From Erythrophleum ivorense (Eukaryota; Streptophyta; Magnoliopsida; Fabales; Fabaceae): 64,000 nucleotides of DNA. The stretch spans positions 5,107,501-5,171,500 of the forward strand of contig JAIUCV010000076.1 in the NCBI GenBank assembly GCA_026724425.1. The letters are read 5' to 3'. Below the pieces are notes generated by a model. It was not told where the DNA came from and searched no databases. It worked only from the letters and a program-made list of their open reading frames with translations. The position numbers and the translations under genes are program-made. Of this stretch, positions 12,865 through 23,248 are shown piece after piece (position 1 is the first letter of the stretch; each line of letters starts with the position of its first letter).

Positions 12865-13250
12865 CTTATTATAAAATATTTAAATAAAGGTGGAAAAGAT
12901 GTGTATATTTGTGTTTTATATATGTATATATATTTTGTAATTATGGGAGAGAAAGAGAACAAGTGACGTGGGGAGATAGAACAAGGATATCTTTTTATCT
13001 CAATTTCTTGTGTCTATTACAACAAATCAAGATCACCTATTTATAGTACAAGGTGAATGAGAGGGATTGGTTAAAACGGTGAATTGAGTTGGGATAAGTA
13101 TAATATGGTGACTCACCACTGATGACTCATCGTTCAATAATTATCTTTTCAACGCTCCCTTTAATTATTCATCAGTGTGCTCCCTTTAATTATTCATCAG
13201 TGTAAAGTTGGATGTGGCTTCGTTAAAACCTTAGCATGGAAAAATTTATT
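12865..13250 (-). repeat. copia LTR shared by copies A and B
   Basis: It matches the truncated LTR at 6596-6780 over its first 180 bases. A 25-bp unit ending TTCATCAGTGT is tandemly duplicated at about 13157-13205. On the minus strand it follows the RNase H end of copy A (polypurine tract CCAAGGGGAGTTTGGG near 13290) and precedes gag of copy B. One LTR therefore serves as the 3' LTR of A and the 5' LTR of B. Confidence 0.65.
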
Positions 13251-13254
13251 AGAA

Positions 13255-14103
13255 TAAAAACCATGAGAAAGAAAAATAATACCACGACCCAAACTCCCCT
13301 TGGAGAATAGATATAATCTTCTCTTCACAAATCTTGTAGAAGACGTATTCCAATACTGTGAACGTGCTTTTTGAATATTGTAGTTGGAAGCGTCTTTGTA
13401 AAGAGATCAGCTGCATTGACACTTGAGCAAACATACTGGATATCCACTTCTTGATTTTTCTCGAATTCTTGAGTGTAGGAGAAAAATCTTGGTGGAATGT
13501 GATTTATACTGTCGCTCTTGATATAACCTTCTTTGAGTTGAGTGACACATGCAGAATTATCTTCGTATATTTTTATCGTTCTTTCTTTGTAGATACTCCG
13601 CTGGCTTCTTGTATGTGTTGGATCAAAGATCTCATCCATACACACTCTCTACATGCTTCATGAAGAGCAATGATTTCAGCATAATTTGAAGACGTTGCAA
13701 CCAATGTTTGTTTTTGGGAACGCCAGGAGATCGCGGTTCCACCGTATGTGAAAATATATCTGGTTTGCGATCGAGTTTTATGCGGATCGGATAGATGACC
13801 AGCATCTGCAAAACCAACTAAACCAACCTTGGGGTTTCTGGAATTATATAATCCAAACTCAATCGTACCTTGAAGGTAACAGATTATATATGCTTTATCA
13901 CGTTCCAATGTCTTTTGGTATGCGATGAGTTGTATCTTGCAAGCAGATTAGTAGCAAAATCTATATCTGGCTACTACAATTTGCAAGATACATAAGTGCA
14001 CCAATAACACTCATATAAGGTACTTCAGGACCTAATGCTTCTTCAGAATCTTCAATAGGTCGAATCTCCTTTTGAGTTCCAATAATGTTCAGGTCATCAA
14101 CAT
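13255..14103 (-). pseudogene. copia RNase H and RT tail (copy A)
   Basis: The frames at 13908-13573 and 13645-13325 give a complete copia RNase H: GLVGFADAGHLSD, the TRYIFTYGGTAISWRSQKQ core, SSNYAEIIALHEA, YEDNSACVTQ, and the C-terminal DLFTKTLPT. A frameshift lies between the two frames. Further upstream (13910-14103) RT sequence is deleted and rejoined. The same element continues at 39834 after the 25.7-kb insertion, with AACAT duplicated at the junction. Confidence 0.85.
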
Positions 14104-14668
14104 TGGGACATCCTGGGCCAAGCCCATTTGGAATTAGAAGAAAATCCCAAAGTTAAAGAAAAGCCCAAGGCCCAATCCATTTTAGACCAAGATTCCCTTC
14201 CTTCACCTATAAAAAGAGGTCTTTGCCTCTGAAAATCTCATTCAGAAATTTCCAGCAAACCTCTGTCCAATTTTCTCCATAACATCTCCTCGGAGTTGCC
14301 ACCGACCGTTGACCGTTGATCGCCGCCGTTGTCCGCCGCCGGAAAGTTCACCGGAAAAGTCGTCGACGTCGCCGGAAACGTTCTCCTTCTCGCTCTCTTT
14401 TCGGATCTGTCAACATTTTTCCTCTCAGCCTTCTTGGTTAGTAGATCTAAGCTTTTTCATTTCCAGATCTACTTTCAGATTTGCTTTTCCAGATCCAGAT
14501 TTACTTTCTCTCTCCAGATCTAGAACTAGTTTTAGAACATTCTATGTTGTGGGGCCGGACGCACGCTGGCGTAATGTCCAGATCAAAGTTGCAGGAGCCG
14601 CAGTGACCAGATATATTCTTATTTTGAATTCATTTCTTCATATCGGAGAGTAAGGTGAGGACTGGCGT

Positions 14669-16049
14669 TGAAACAACCAAATTTTTTTTTTTTTTTTTTA
14701 ATATAATTAGCCCAGATTAATATTCCCATAAATATTAATCCTCAACAGCTAATTCAACACAATGCGGAAGAAAACCAATATTATTAAATCATAATTAATT
14801 ATTCAACAATAACCAATAAAGAATAAAACCAATGAAACCAATAACCAATAAGCAACCTAAGCCGGTTTGCTACATTATTAAAATAAAGTCTAACACCCTA
14901 AACTCATGAATTTCTGGTCAACCATAACAACAAAGCCAGAATCAAATTCCTAATCTCATCATCCTCTTCTCTCGGTCTTTTTCCGCGGAAGAACATTGAT
15001 GTTACCTGCATCACATTGGAATAGAGCTGCGTAAGTATTATCATAAATACTTAGTGAGTGGATCATCCTGCCTACAGGCCAATTACGTCAAACACTAGAC
15101 AAACATCACAATAATCAATAACAATAACAATGCTCAACATAAACCACAACAACATGAACTCCCTGTCAGGAAACACCCACGTTTCCTGACACCCAGGTCG
15201 GTGTCGACCGACACCTCTATGGTGTCGATCGACGCCAGCCTCCCGAGTGTCGATCGACACTCATCGAGTGTCGCTCGACACCGGCTCGACGCCCAGACAC
15301 CAAAAGCTACGAAAATCGCAATCAACATTCACAAACTCATAATCAAGGGTTTTCAACGCCCCAAAGCAATCCAAAACACGGAATCCATCATAAACAACTC
15401 AAGAACACAACCAAAACTCGAAATCAAACAATCTCTATTGATCAACGGGCCTACAGTCACGCACTCACCTTGAAAAAGGGATTGGAAAGAGGGAAAAGAG
15501 ATAGAACAGCCACCCACAACCTCAGATCAAGCCTCCAAACTTCAAGAATCTCCCTAATCACCTCTGAAAAGTCTCTGCCTCTTTTTCTAACTTAGAAACT
15601 CTCAAAAAGTGACTTTCTCTCGCGGCCAGAGACTTTATTCGTGACTTAGGGTTTCCAAAACCCTTAAACTAGACAAAACCAGCCGACTTAAATCAAACCG
15701 GTCGATTTCTCAATAACCGGTGTCGATCGACACCCTCCCTTGGTGTCGGTCGACACCAATCGACCAAACAAACTCCAATTGCAAATCGATCGACTTAAAC
15801 CGGAAATCAAACCCGATAACCGGTGTCGATCGATACCCTTCGGGTGTCGATCGATACTAGTCGTTCAGAAGAATTTAACACACTTTCTTCGCGATGCTTG
15901 AACCTTAGACCGACTGCACAACAATCAAACAAGAACATGTACAGCCAACCCTCAATTCACACCTCTAAGAGCATGTGCCAACTACTTTCGAACCCCTAGC
16001 ATCGTCCAACACCACTTCCAAAACAACTACCAGGTTCACGGATGTTACA
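14669..16049 (-). repeat. 3' LTR of chromovirus copy 1
   Basis: It runs from TGAAACAACC to GGATGTTACA (on the minus strand TGTAACATCC...GGTTGTTTCA). At least eight imperfect palindromes of the form GTGTCGATCGACAC occur in two clusters, 15198-15285 and 15718-15868. A T run follows the left end. Confidence 0.93.
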
Positions 16050-16616
16050 ATTCTCCCCCACTAAAATGGATTCGTCCTCGAATCCCAACACAAACGTCTC
16101 TCCCAGACCTCAAAACTCAAATTTTAGTCCTTTGTTATACGCATGTTTCCAAGATATTATTACTCTCAATGCCATAACCGCAGTCATGACATCCGTACTG
16201 CGACTCACGGTCCAGTACCAAAATGTGACCAATGTCACAAAACCAAACGTGACCCGAAGTCACAACCAAAACGTGTCCCACTGTCACTAAAACAACCCAT
16301 ATCGAGGTAGCGACCCCCAATATAAGTCCGTTGGGCACCTAACGTCCCAACACAAATAGAACCACCGTCTACAAGGCCCACCGCCTCTAGACAAAACGAG
16401 TAATAAAATCTGAAACGCGTACCAACATGTGACTAAGAACCCTCAATGCCCCACCGGCCAAAGAAACTTGTAACATCCAAACCATAAGCAAAAATATGAG
16501 GCAAAACTCCATCTCATATAACTCCACAAATGTATATCGTACAACGAAACGAAAATACATAAGTCCAAAACCAACAACAACAAAACCAAAAACAAGACTA
16601 GAACCACAAAGATGAA
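16050..16616 (-). other. chromovirus 3' untranslated region and polypurine tract
   Basis: Directly next to the 3' LTR the minus strand reads GTGGGGGAGAAT, the polypurine tract that primes plus-strand DNA. Between it and the pol stop is a short tandem array (16210-16292) of about 27-bp units containing ACGTGAC...GTCAC, with three units here and four in copy 2 (30058-30152). No gene is seen in the remainder. Confidence 0.8.
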
Positions 16617-19600
16617 TCACTCCACAGCCTGCTTGTCGAACCACTTTCCGAACTTCAGCTTCATCTTTGCCTCTGGCTCCCAAGTCTGCTCCTCTGTGCC
16701 ACTACAGTCCCACAAGACTCTCAACAATGGCACCCTCTTGTTCCGCAGAACCTTGACTCTCCTCTCAAGAATCCTCACTGGAACTGCCGGAACTGTCATA
16801 TCTGGCTGAAGATCCTCTGGAATCTCAACCACAACCTCCTCTGAAGGACGCAAACACCTCCTCAACATAGAGACATGAAACACCTTATGAAAGGCGCTCA
16901 TAATCGGTGGCAACTCCAACCGATAAGCCACTGGCCCAACTCGCTCCACCACTGGAAACGGACCCATAAATCGCGGACTGAGCTTGTTCTCTGCTATGGA
17001 CCTGTTAGGGCCCCTCAACATAGCCATCTTGAGATAAACTCTATCTCCCACCTGAAACTCAAGCTCACGTCGCCGCCTATCTGCATAACTCCTCTGTCTA
17101 TCCTGAGCCTCCTTCATGTTCAGCCTCAAGACACGAATCTTCTCCGTCGTCTCCTGAACAAAACTAGCTCCAAACATGCTGCGCTCCCCCACTTGGGTCC
17201 AGCATAAGGGTGTCCTGCATGGCCTCCCATACAAAGCCTCATAAGGAGCCATACCAATACTAGACTGAAAACTGTTGTTATAGGCAAACTCTGCCAAACA
17301 CAGATGATCAGCCCAATGACCACCCCAATCCAGTACACACATCCTAAGCAGATCCTCCAAAGTCTGAATAGTCCTCTCTGACTGTCCGTCTGTCTGCGGA
17401 TGATACGCTGTACTCATATGCACCTTAGTGCCCATCTCAGTCTGAAATGCCCTCCAAAACTCTGAAGCAAACCTCGGATCTCTATCCGACACAATACTGG
17501 CTGGCACTCCATGCAGCCTCACAATCTCTCGCACAAACTTCCTAGCCAAGACAGCCGCTCCATCTGTCTTCTTGATAGCCAAGAAATGTGCTGACTTGGT
17601 CAAGCGATCTACAATGACCCAAATAGCATCGAAAGTCCGTGAGATCGGCAATCCCACAACAAAATCCATAGTAATCATATCCCACTTCCACTCTGGAATG
17701 GGTAAACTCTGCAGAAGACCACTAGGCACCTGATGCTCTGCCTTGACCAAAGAACAAGTGTTGCACCTCGCAACCCAATCTGCCACATCCCTCTTCATCC
17801 CAACCCAATGATAATACCGTTTGAGGTCACGGTACATCTTGGTCGCACCCGGATGAATCGAAAACTTGCTCGAATGAGCCTCTCTCAACACCTCATGCCT
17901 CAACACCTCATCCTTGGGCACACAAACTCGTCCACGAACCAAGATAGTCCTATTCGAAGAGACCTGATACTCAGAACCAACTGTCTGCGAAGCATCAATC
18001 AAACTCTGATCACTCTGCTGCGCCACTCTAATCCTACTGAGTAGATCTGCCTGATCAGCTGCCTCTAAACCCAAAGGCTCCTCTGAAATAGCACAAAGTC
18101 GCAATGTACTAATCTCGCTGACCAAAGCCTCAACACCACGCTCTCTATCTGAATCAACCCTCCGTCGACTCAACGCATCTGCCACCAAGTTGGCCTTGCC
18201 TGGATGATAGACAATATCCAGATCATAGTCTGCCAGAAACTCCACCCAACGCGTCTGTCTCGCATTCAGCAAAGGCTGAGTGAAAATGTGCTGTAGACTC
18301 TTGTGATCTGTAAAGATCTGCACTCTGCCACCATAAAGATAAGACCTCCAAATCTTGAGTGCAAAAACCACTGCTCCCAACTCAAGATCATGTGTAGGAC
18401 GGTTGCGCTCACTGCCCTGCAACTGCCTCGAAGCATAGGCAATCACTCTGCCCTCCTGCATCAAAACACAACCAAGTCCAACACCTGAAGCATCTGTGTA
18501 CACTACATATGGCTTCCCCGGGTCGGGTAATGCCAAAACTGGTGTACTAGTCAACATCTCCTTGAGCTTCCCAAAGCTCTCCTCGCACTCCTGCGACCAC
18601 ACAAACGGCACATCCTTGCCAGTCAACCTCGTCATCGGCTGAGACATACTCGCAAACCCCTTGACGAACCTCCTGTAGTAGCCTGCTAAACCCAGAAAAC
18701 TCCTGATCTCGGTAGCACTACTCGGTCTAGGCCAATCCCTGATAGCCTCAATCTTAGCCGGATCCACAGAAACTCCCTCTGCAGAAACAATGTGGCCAAG
18801 AAAACCCATCTCCCTCTGCCAAAAACTGCACTTGCTCAACTTAGCGAATAGCTTCTGCTCTCGAAGCTTCTCCAACACAAGCCTCAAATGAGTCGCATGC
18901 TCCTCTGGACTCCTCGAATACACCAAAATGTCATCAATGAAAATAATGACAAACACATCCAGAAACTCCCTGAACACGTCGTTCATCAACCTCATAAACG
19001 CTGCCGGCGCATTAGTCAAGCCAAAAGGCATGACCACAAACTCGAAATGTCCATACCTCGTCCGAAAAGCTGTCTTCCGGACATCTGCCTCATCTATCGG
19101 AATCTGATGATATCCCGACGCCAAGTCAATCTTGGAGAACCAAGTAGCCCCTCTCAACTGATCCAACAGCTCATCGATCCTCGGAAGTGGGTACCTGTTC
19201 TTCACTGTGACTCGGTTAAGTCCCCGGTAATCGATACACAACCGAAAACTGCCATCCTTCTTCTTCACAAACAACACTGGCGCTCCCCATGGCGACACAC
19301 TAGGTCTGATGAACCCTTTACTCAAAAGGTCCTCTAGCTGCTTCTTCAGCTCTGCCATCTCTACTGGAGCCATCCTGTAAGGTGTCTTCGATATCGGAGC
19401 TGTCCCGGGCTCTAAATCAATCGTGAAAGGATCTGACCGAGATGGTGGCAATCCCTTCAGCGACCGAAATACATCCTCAAAATCCTGGACAACCTGAATA
19501 TCCTGCAGACTCACCTCACCACTGGACTCTGCCATAGTGATCGTCGCCAAATAGGCTTCGCAGCCCCGCTCTAACAACTGCTCTGCCTGAATAGCTGAAA

Positions 19601-20033
19601 TCACTATACTCCCCGAAGTCGGTCTCACTCCCTGATAAACCAACTTCCCTGCATCCCGCTCAAACACAACTCTACCTCTGAAGCAATCCAGATGAACTCG
19701 GTATAGAGATAACCAGTCCATCCCCAAAATCACGTCATACAGCTCCACTGGACTGATGACCAAATCTGCTGGCATAGACTGCCCCGCAATACGCACATCA
19801 CCTGCTCTAGCTCTGCCCGAAGTAGCCAAATAACCACCACCGGCCACCTTGACAAAGCCTGAAGCCTCGCCATCGCTACTCCGAATGCCATTACCCTCAG
19901 CTCTCTCCGGAGTTATGAAGCAATTAGATGCTCCCGAGTCAAACAGAACGTGAGACTCAAAACCTCCAACTAACAAGGTCCCTACACAATTCCACAAGTG
20001 TTGAGAACCTCTAACTCTATCACAGTAAAACAA
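16617..20033 (-). CDS. chromovirus pol polyprotein (copy 1)
   Basis: The open frame has 1138 codons. By residue: aspartic protease FDSGAS (Asp32); reverse transcriptase with MPFGLTNAP and the catalytic FIDD at 365-368; RNase H with TDASG (513); integrase zinc finger H720, H727, C757, C760; integrase core D790, D850, E886; then the chromodomain-like tail after about 1070. All catalytic residues expected for Ty3/gypsy are present and there is no internal stop. The listed start is only where the frame opens (not an ATG). Translation probably enters from Gag, since a 112-base candidate intron (19982-20093) would join Gag to GTLLVGGF, just before the protease. pol is +1 relative to gag. Confidence 0.93.
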   Translation of the reverse strand: MFYCDRVRGSQHLWNCVGTLLVGGFESHVLFDSGASNCFITPERAEGNGIRSSDGEASGFVKVAGGGYLATSGRARAGDVRIAGQSMPADLVISPVELYDVILGMDWLSLYRVHLDCFRGRVVFERDAGKLVYQGVRPTSGSIVISAIQAEQLLERGCEAYLATITMAESSGEVSLQDIQVVQDFEDVFRSLKGLPPSRSDPFTIDLEPGTAPISKTPYRMAPVEMAELKKQLEDLLSKGFIRPSVSPWGAPVLFVKKKDGSFRLCIDYRGLNRVTVKNRYPLPRIDELLDQLRGATWFSKIDLASGYHQIPIDEADVRKTAFRTRYGHFEFVVMPFGLTNAPAAFMRLMNDVFREFLDVFVIIFIDDILVYSRSPEEHATHLRLVLEKLREQKLFAKLSKCSFWQREMGFLGHIVSAEGVSVDPAKIEAIRDWPRPSSATEIRSFLGLAGYYRRFVKGFASMSQPMTRLTGKDVPFVWSQECEESFGKLKEMLTSTPVLALPDPGKPYVVYTDASGVGLGCVLMQEGRVIAYASRQLQGSERNRPTHDLELGAVVFALKIWRSYLYGGRVQIFTDHKSLQHIFTQPLLNARQTRWVEFLADYDLDIVYHPGKANLVADALSRRRVDSDRERGVEALVSEISTLRLCAISEEPLGLEAADQADLLSRIRVAQQSDQSLIDASQTVGSEYQVSSNRTILVRGRVCVPKDEVLRHEVLREAHSSKFSIHPGATKMYRDLKRYYHWVGMKRDVADWVARCNTCSLVKAEHQVPSGLLQSLPIPEWKWDMITMDFVVGLPISRTFDAIWVIVDRLTKSAHFLAIKKTDGAAVLARKFVREIVRLHGVPASIVSDRDPRFASEFWRAFQTEMGTKVHMSTAYHPQTDGQSERTIQTLEDLLRMCVLDWGGHWADHLCLAEFAYNNSFQSSIGMAPYEALYGRPCRTPLCWTQVGERSMFGASFVQETTEKIRVLRLNMKEAQDRQRSYADRRRRELEFQVGDRVYLKMAMLRGPNRSIAENKLSPRFMGPFPVVERVGPVAYRLELPPIMSAFHKVFHVSMLRRCLRPSEEVVVEIPEDLQPDMTVPAVPVRILERRVKVLRNKRVPLLRVLWDCSGTEEQTWEPEAKMKLKFGKWFDKQAVE

Positions 20034-20093
20034 CAGAAACAGACACGCAACAATTCTACCTTAAGAATTTAAAAGTCTGAGTCAAGATTTTAC
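19982..20093 (-). other. candidate intron at the gag/pol junction (copy 1)
   Basis: On the minus strand it starts CAG|GTAAAATC and ends TTGTGTAG|GGACC. It is 112 bases, U-rich, and contains the gag stop TAG (20056-20058). Removing it joins ...GQITG to TLLVGGFESHVLFDSG in frame, the usual Gag-protease junction of this family. Unspliced RNA would give Gag alone. Seen in sequence: the splice sites and the frame match. Inferred: that splicing occurs. Confidence 0.6.
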
Positions 20094-21516
20094 CTGTGAT
20101 CTGGCCTGACTGACTGGTCTGGCCCACCTCTGCCGAAGTATAAACTCTCGGCGCTCCACCTGACTGCAACGCCGCAACCTGCGCTGCTGACTGAATCGCC
20201 GCTGCCACTGCTCTCTGCTGCAACTTGGGACACATTGTCTTGATATGCCCCGGCTCCCTGCAGTAGAAGCACACTGTAGTCTCTCTGGATCCCGCCCTCT
20301 TGGGGCAAGTCGCAACTCTGTGATCCAGACCCCCACAACCAAAACACCCACCCGTACTCGGGCTACTAGCAGATATCTCCTCTGCTCTCCTCTTCTGGCC
20401 CTGCGCAGGCCTACTGCCCCTGCCGTAACCAGAACTGTAACCTCTGCGCTGCTGATGCTGCTGCTGGCCCCGAAGATGGGTAGCAGGAGCAACTGCAACT
20501 GGAACAACCGCCGTACTCACCGGCTCACGCAAGTCCTCCTCAATGGACGCTGCCAACGCCACTAAACCCGCTATGGTGTGGTACATACCACCTCTGCACT
20601 GAGTCCTGATGTTCCTCCGAAGCCCCTGGAGAAACCGCGACGTCAATGCCCGCTCACTGATCAACTCACCACCAGAAAAGACCACCAATCTGCAGAACTC
20701 TGCATCATACTCTCGAACAGACCTCTCACCCTGAGTCAAGTCCAAAAACCTCATCTGCAGCCTGTCACGAGCCTCCTGAGGGAAAAACTTGTGGTTGAAC
20801 TCCTCGACGAAGTCAACCCAAGTCCAAACCTCTCTCCTGGTCCTAACAGACCTCCACCACAAATGTGCATCACCTCCAAGGTAGTGCACTGCCAACTCAA
20901 CCTGAAACTGTGCCGGACAACGAACAGAATCGAAGTTCCGCTCCAACCTCTGACGCCACTCGTCAGCCTGCTCTGGAGTAACCCCGCCCTCAAACGTAGG
21001 CGTACCAATCCTCTGCATCTCCCTCATCATCTCACGATAAGGAGAAAACCCAACTGCAACACCCTGCTGCACCGCAGCCTCCTGCTGCTCAACAAAACCG
21101 GCACCGACATGTGCCCCGGCACCAACATGTGCCCCGGCACCAACCTTTGCCCCGGCCGCTGGAGGTGCAACCGGAGCCTGCTGTGGAACTGCCTGAGGAA
21201 GACGTGCCAACAACTGCGTCAGTAGCCCCACAATCAACTCTCCCTGAGCTAAAGCAGCCCCCCCACCGGGAACCGCTCCAGTTCCTGCGCCACCACTGGC
21301 ACCTGAGTTAGCCCCACCGGCCAATGAAACAGACTGTGTCACCGACGCCGCCGCCACACTCGGCGCTGCACTCTCTACTGAAACCTCAGCCTCTGGCACC
21401 CCACGACCAGCACCCCGACCTCCACGACCCGCTGCTCGCCCACCGCGACCAGCTCCTCTGCCCCCACGGGCTGCACCGCGACCACGACCACGGCCACGAC
21501 CACGACCTGCGTCCAT
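20056..21516 (-). CDS. chromovirus Gag (copy 1)
   Basis: 486 residues from an ATG at 21516. The N-terminus is an RG-rich tract (GRGRGRGRGAARGGRG). A proline/alanine-rich region with repeated AHVGAG units follows, then the retrotransposon gag domain (about 160-300, with WWRSVRTRREVWTWVDFVEEF). Near the C-terminus are two CX2CX4HX4C zinc knuckles starting at residues 391 (CFGCGGLDHRVATC) and 416 (CFYCREPGHIKTMC). It packages RNA in virus-like particles. The last residues ITGKILTQTFKFLR come from the candidate intron and would be absent from a spliced Gag-Pol. Confidence 0.92.
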   Translation of the reverse strand: MDAGRGRGRGRGRGAARGGRGAGRGGRAAGRGGRGAGRGVPEAEVSVESAAPSVAAASVTQSVSLAGGANSGASGGAGTGAVPGGGAALAQGELIVGLLTQLLARLPQAVPQQAPVAPPAAGAKVGAGAHVGAGAHVGAGFVEQQEAAVQQGVAVGFSPYREMMREMQRIGTPTFEGGVTPEQADEWRQRLERNFDSVRCPAQFQVELAVHYLGGDAHLWWRSVRTRREVWTWVDFVEEFNHKFFPQEARDRLQMRFLDLTQGERSVREYDAEFCRLVVFSGGELISERALTSRFLQGLRRNIRTQCRGGMYHTIAGLVALAASIEEDLREPVSTAVVPVAVAPATHLRGQQQHQQRRGYSSGYGRGSRPAQGQKRRAEEISASSPSTGGCFGCGGLDHRVATCPKRAGSRETTVCFYCREPGHIKTMCPKLQQRAVAAAIQSAAQVAALQSGGAPRVYTSAEVGQTSQSGQITGKILTQTFKFLR

Positions 21517-21721
21517 CTCTCTGCACTACCACCAAGTACAGAAAAAGAGCAAAGGTCAAAACACAGACACAAAACCAAAACACACCAAATATCCAACTCA
21601 CTTACCCGCGGAAAACTGGAAGACCGAGAGGATGAGACTAGACCACTAACTGACTAACTCACATAATCAATTAACCACACAATCCAATTCATCCAACTCT
21701 AACAGTCCTAAAACCGACTAC

Positions 21722-21733
21722 GCTCTGATACCA
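21722..21733 (-). other. primer-binding site, tRNA-iMet
   Basis: The minus strand reads TGGTATCAGAGC three bases inside the 5' LTR, complementary to the 3' end of initiator methionine tRNA. It primes minus-strand DNA synthesis. Confidence 0.9.
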
Positions 21734-21736
21734 AAA

Positions 21737-23117
21737 TGAAACAACCAAATTTTTTTTTTTTTTTTTATATATAATTAGCCCAGATTAATATTCCCATAAA
21801 TATTAATCCTCAACAGCTAATTCAACACAATGCGGAAGAAAACCAATATTATTAAATCATAATTAATTATTCAACAATAACCAATAAAGAATAAAACCAA
21901 TGAAACCAATAACCAATAAGCAACCTAAGCCGGTTTGCTACATTATTAAAATAAAGTCTAACACCCTAAACTCATGAATTTCTGGTCAACCATAACAACA
22001 AAGCCAGAATCAAATTCCTAATCTCATCATCCTCTTCTCTCGGTCTCTTTCCGCGGAAGAACATTGCTGTTACCTGCATCACATTGGAATAGAGATGCGT
22101 AAGTATTATCATAAATACTTAGTGAGTGGATCATCCTGCCTACAGGCCAATTACGTCAAACACTAGACAAACATCACAATAATCAATAACAATAACAATG
22201 CTCAACATAAACCACAACAACATGAACTCCCTGTCAGGAAACACCCACGTTTCCTGACACCCAGGTCGGTGTCGACCGACACCTCTTTGGTGTCGATCGA
22301 CGCCAGCCTCCCGAGTGTCGATCGACACTCATCGAGTGTCGCTCGACACCGGCTCGACGCCCAGACCCCAAAAGCTACGAAAATCGCAATCAACATTCAC
22401 AAACTCATAATCAAGGGTTTTCAACGCCCCAAAGCAATCCAAAACACGGAATCCATCATAAACAACTCAAGAACACAACCAAAACTCGAAATCAAACAAT
22501 CTCTATTGATCAACGGGCCTACAGTCACGCACTCACCTTGAAAAAGGGATTGGAAAGAGGGAAAAGAGATAGAACAGCCACCCACAACCTCAGATCAAGC
22601 CTCCAAACTTCAGGATTCTCCCTAATCACCTCTGAAAAGTCTCTGCCTCCTTTTCTAACTTAGAAACTCTCAAAAAGTGACTTTCTCTCGCGGCCAGAGA
22701 CTTTATTCGTGACTTAGGGTTTCCAAAACCCTTAAACCAGACAAAACCAGCCGACTTAAATCAAACCGGTCGATTTCTCAATAACCGGTGTCGATCGACA
22801 CCCTCCCTTGGTGTCGGTCGACACCAATCGACCAAACCAACTCCAATTGCAAATCGATCGACTTAAACCGGAAATCAAACCCGATAACCGGTGTCGATCG
22901 ATACCCTTCGGGTGTCGATCGATACTAGTCGTTCAGAAGAATTTAACACACTTTCTTCGCGAAACTTGAACCTTAGACCGACTGCACAACAATCAAACAA
23001 GAACATGTACAGCCAACCCTCAATTCACACCTCTAAGAGCATGTGCCAACTACTCCCGAACCCCTAGCATCGTCCAACACCACTTCCAAAACAACTACCA
23101 GGTTCACGGATGTTACA
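21737..23117 (-). repeat. 5' LTR of chromovirus copy 1
   Basis: It has the same length (1381) and ends as the LTR at 14669. Palindrome clusters lie at 22266-22353 and 22786-22926. Scattered substitutions relative to its partner (for example CAGACCCC/CAGACACC, GCGAAACTT/GCGATGCTT) indicate some age. Confidence 0.93.
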
Positions 23118-23248
23118 GGCGTGATATATCTCTCCTATATTTATAATTATCATAGATTGAGTAGTCTATTTTTAATGCGCGCATACCTGCATTGTATCTA
23201 TATGAATACACGTATGTGATTGTTCTCTGAACCGGATTAGTAAGTGCT

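Larger units (their letters stand above)
6596..13255 (-). mobile_element. decayed Ty1/copia element (copy B)
   Basis: Minus-strand order is LTR (12865-13250), gag, protease, integrase, reverse transcriptase, RNase H start, then a truncated LTR (6596-6780). The two LTR pieces share TTATTATAAAATATTTAAAT and the following 180 bases. The element is broken by frameshifts, by a solo LTR at 7538-9102, and by a deletion that joins RNase H directly to the left LTR near 6775. A primer-binding-like TTATCGGCATGACC lies just inside the right LTR. Confidence 0.8.
14669..23117 (-). mobile_element. Ty3/gypsy chromovirus, copy 1
   Basis: A complete 8449-bp element with two LTRs (14669-16049 and 21737-23117), target duplication GGCGT (14664-14668, 23118-23122), tRNA-iMet primer site, gag, pol and polypurine tract, all minus strand. 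The integrase is followed by a C-terminal chromodomain-like region (PVRILERRVKVLRNKRVPLLRVLW), which points to the Tekay/Del clade. About a dozen differences between the LTRs are visible by eye. Both main frames are open, so it may still be active. Confidence 0.93.

Noticed and set aside
15198..15868. Regularly recurring palindromes that might suggest a CRISPR-like array
   Set aside because: Units and spacers are irregular, they lie inside LTRs in four places, and the genome is a plant. They are LTR motifs.
18888..21635. Several 60-215 codon plus-strand frames opposite chromovirus gag and pol (and the matching set at 32654-35188)
   Set aside because: They are antisense shadows of the GC-rich pol and gag frames: low-complexity P/H/L/R composition, no domain, and the same in both copies only because the DNA is duplicated.
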